Positions 62,158 to 64,000 of a DNA stretch of 64,000 bases are shown here, piece after piece; the stretch's first letter is position 1; every line of letters begins with the position of its first letter. The notes beneath the pieces are model-generated. The model searched no databases and was not told where the DNA came from. It was given only the letters and a program-made list of their open reading frames with translations. A program made the translations under genes and the position numbers. Source of the stretch: Claveliimonas ammoniilytica (GTDB taxonomy: Bacteria > Bacillota > Clostridia > Lachnospirales > Lachnospiraceae); NCBI RefSeq assembly GCF_025567415.1, contig NZ_JAOQJV010000003.1:62001-126000 (forward strand). Direction: 5' to 3'.

Positions 62158-64000
62158 TTATACCGTTCTTACATCCCGATCAGCTCCTCTCTCCAGCTCA
62201 TCTTTTCCCTGCTTTTCTTGGATTTTTCTCTTATTGATTTCCAGTCGTTCATGAATAGATGGCTTCTTTGCCTTCGTAGTTGCTTTATTCTTTTCTGTTT
62301 GCATACTCGAAACTACCTTTTTCACAGCTTTGTCATTATCCCCTTTTGTCACATTCGCTGCTCTTGACGCTTCTACTCTGCTGTCCTGCTTTTCTGCAAC
62401 CTGCCGTTCCTGCTTTTCCTGCACACTTTTTTCTTCCAGACTGCAAAAGCTCTGCAAATATGGCAGCACATGGTTCTGCATATCGGTCAGATCTTCCATA
62501 CACTTCTGAAACTCTTCATTTCCCTTGTTTTTCAGATAACCAATCCAGCTTTCATCCGTAAGTTTCAGTTCATTTTGGAGTTTCAGCTGACTTAAAATAC
62601 CGCCATTTCCTGTTCCAATATCTATTTTCCCTTTGAAATGTTGCATCATTTTATCGCCTTTTTCCGCATAATATATAGTAAAAAACATCTGGGCTGTTAC
62701 CATCGGCTCATCCGTCCTCGGATTACGGTCTGCGTACCATTCCTTATCCTTCTGTGCAGTACGGGAATCCAGATCTGAGAGCTTCTGACAGCGTGGTTCC
62801 ATCAGCTCTCGCTTTTCACAGTAATTCACATACACCATCGGCTCTGTTTCTTTGGATATATCTGGTTCGTAGGATTTCAGCCGTTCCAGCAAAACACCTG
62901 CCCACACGGACTGCTCACAGTCTTCTTCAATCACATCCTTCAGAAAGGAAATATAAGAACCAACATTTCCACTTTGCAGATCCAGCATGACTTCCTGTAT
63001 GGTATCCTGCCCTGGCTCTACATGGTCCCGATAGTCATACGGATCGAAGTCTTCCGCAATCTCATCCAATGCTGCTGCCAGTTCTTCTGTTGTCATTTTT
63101 TTCGGATACATTGCCTCACGCACATCCTGAATCGGGATATATTTATAATCAGGCAATGCTTTATGAATCTTCTCCAAACCTTCACGCACCACCGGCTGAT
63201 CTTTTAAAAACCGCACATTATCCAAGAAGTCGCCGTGTATCGTTGTTCCCATTACAATTAACAGTTCTGTTTCATCAAACAAGCTATCCTCCGGATCACG
63301 ATAAATAATCCCCATTCCACTGCCTTTATAAGCGTTTTCCGGATCTTCTCTGTACTTCTCATAGATTGCTGCGATTTCTTTCACATCTGTGCTTTTCTCA
63401 TAAGCTCCCATATCATGAATTTCATCACATTCTGCAGCATAATATTCCAGATAAGCTTCTTTCTTAGGCGGCATATTATTGAGTACATTATCAATCATGT
63501 TATAATTGGCCTCTTCCAGTTCCTCCACCTTTGCCAATGGCTTATATTCGCCCTGGCTTTTCTGAATCTCTGCCATTACAACTTCATCCATTTCTTCTAC
63601 TTTCTCCATCAACCGATCATAATCTCCACGGATGCGTTCTCCAGTCCAGCCTTCGTCTTCCAAAAGTTCCTCCGCCGCTTCTTCAATAGAAATTTCATCA
63701 TTCTCATAAACGCCACCATCCATCAAGCGGAAATCTTCATCGTAAAAGGAATAATCATATCCTTCTTCTGTTCTCTGAATAGCAAAGTAACGTTCTCCTA
63801 CCTCATATGCCAGTTCACTAAGGACCTGTTCTTCCAGATTCAGGAAAGAATCTAGCTGTTCAAAACTGATACTGTCTACAAAATGAGCAGTTACTTTTTC
63901 CCCGTCATTCAGAACTACGATATCACTGACAGACAGGGAATGCCCACGGAAATCTTCCGGTCTATCAATGTTGAATCTTTCAAAAATATCATCCAGTGAC
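62158..64000 (-). CDS. YodL/LPD-type conjugative-element protein (5' end outside window)
   Basis: The frame is open from the right edge down to 62158, at least 613 residues; an apparent TTG start at 63726 is internal. The part near the edge reads RGHSLSVSDIVVLNDGEKVT, then YFAIQRTEEGYDYSFYDEDF and RLMDGGVYENDE, typical YodL-domain wording. The middle and C-terminus are acidic and helical (LPD/DUF3849-like), ending in a lysine-rich coiled coil. Such proteins are very common in Lachnospiraceae integrative conjugative elements; their function is unknown. The C-terminus may be altered by the junction at 62.15 kb. Confidence 0.78.
   Translation of the reverse strand, partial: SLDDIFERFNIDRPEDFRGHSLSVSDIVVLNDGEKVTAHFVDSISFEQLDSFLNLEEQVLSELAYEVGERYFAIQRTEEGYDYSFYDEDFRLMDGGVYENDEISIEEAAEELLEDEGWTGERIRGDYDRLMEKVEEMDEVVMAEIQKSQGEYKPLAKVEELEEANYNMIDNVLNNMPPKKEAYLEYYAAECDEIHDMGAYEKSTDVKEIAAIYEKYREDPENAYKGSGMGIIYRDPEDSLFDETELLIVMGTTIHGDFLDNVRFLKDQPVVREGLEKIHKALPDYKYIPIQDVREAMYPKKMTTEELAAALDEIAEDFDPYDYRDHVEPGQDTIQEVMLDLQSGNVGSYISFLKDVIEEDCEQSVWAGVLLERLKSYEPDISKETEPMVYVNYCEKRELMEPRCQKLSDLDSRTAQKDKEWYADRNPRTDEPMVTAQMFFTIYYAEKGDKMMQHFKGKIDIGTGNGGILSQLKLQNELKLTDESWIGYLKNKGNEEFQKCMEDLTDMQNHVLPYLQSFCSLEEKSVQEKQERQVAEKQDSRVEASRAANVTKGDNDKAVKKVVSSMQTEKNKATTKAKKPSIHERLEINKRKIQEKQGKDELERGADRDVRTV

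Noticed and set aside
63724..63726. TTG start for the element gene at the right edge.
   Set aside because: The frame stays open to base 64000 and the extra part reads as a YodL domain, so the true start lies outside.
1..64000. CRISPR arrays, rRNA, tRNA and IS transposases.
   Set aside because: No regularly spaced repeats, no conserved RNA gene sequence and no DDE-type transposase were recognised.

Overview
The window looks like chromosome of a gut-type Firmicute, most likely a Lachnospiraceae. The grounds are moderate GC with AT-rich intergenic DNA, strong AGGAGG ribosome sites, a spoVA sporulation operon beside sigF, an AgrD of the short clostridial type, and conjugation genes (YodL/LPD type) common in that family. 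No rRNA, tRNA or CRISPR array was recognised.

Layout. 0-13 kb is ordinary accessory chromosome: a hipBA pair cut by the left edge, a ferredoxin-flavodoxin protein, a small type I toxin-like ORF, NudC, a PadR/FtsW-like pair, nitroreductase, YbaK, a set of small enzymes, a MATE pump with an in-frame stop, a GDT1-type manganese transporter, a DNA glycosylase and a MarR unit. 12.9-17.1 kb is a decaying sporulation region: spoVAA and spoVAC intact, spoVAB with an internal TGA, an AraC fragment, an AlbA_2/ATPase gene, and sigF lacking its 5' part. The sigF coding sequence stops matching right beside a large serine recombinase (17.3-18.7 kb), so a mobile element has entered sigF. 17-32 kb is the element's mobility and maintenance part: recombinase, MazF/PemK toxin, sigma-like and XRE regulators, a UvrX-type Y-family polymerase split by a complete group II intron, a CI/LexA-like repressor, an oriT-like repeat, MobC and a relaxase.

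32.5-61.4 kb is the outstanding part: a siderophore locus of the equibactin/yersiniabactin type. One minus-strand operon (39.2 to 32.5 kb) encodes an ECF-type S component, T component and fused ATPases, two YbtP/YbtQ-like ABC half-transporters and a DtxR-type iron regulator. A divergent AraC (YbtA-like) regulator follows. A biosynthesis block (58.3 to 40.5 kb) encodes a thioesterase, Sfp-type PPTase, salicylate-type AMP ligase, a 2562-residue NRPS (ArCP-Cy-A-E/MT-like-PCP-Cy-A-PCP), a thiazolinyl-imide-reductase-like protein, a free carrier protein, a second NRPS (docking-Cy-A-PCP), a second thioesterase and a PCP-reductase release protein. All three adenylation domains read as cysteine specific, so the predicted product is a salicyl-capped, three-cysteine thiazoline/thiazolidine compound released reductively as an aldehyde or alcohol. 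Directly upstream on the same strand is a complete agr quorum-sensing system in the order A-C-D-B.

The same palindrome, TTAG-N6-CTAA, close to a DtxR iron box, lies before agrA, before the first biosynthesis gene and in the transporter/araC divergent promoter. The simplest reading is siderophore production and uptake gated by both iron (DtxR-like) and cell density (Agr), carried on a mobile element that disrupted sigF. Composition is mosaic: the biosynthesis block changes from very AT-rich to GC-richer inside the last A domain of the large NRPS. At 62.15 kb a truncated PIN-toxin fragment abuts the 3' end of a conjugative-element gene that runs off the right edge, marking another recombination junction.
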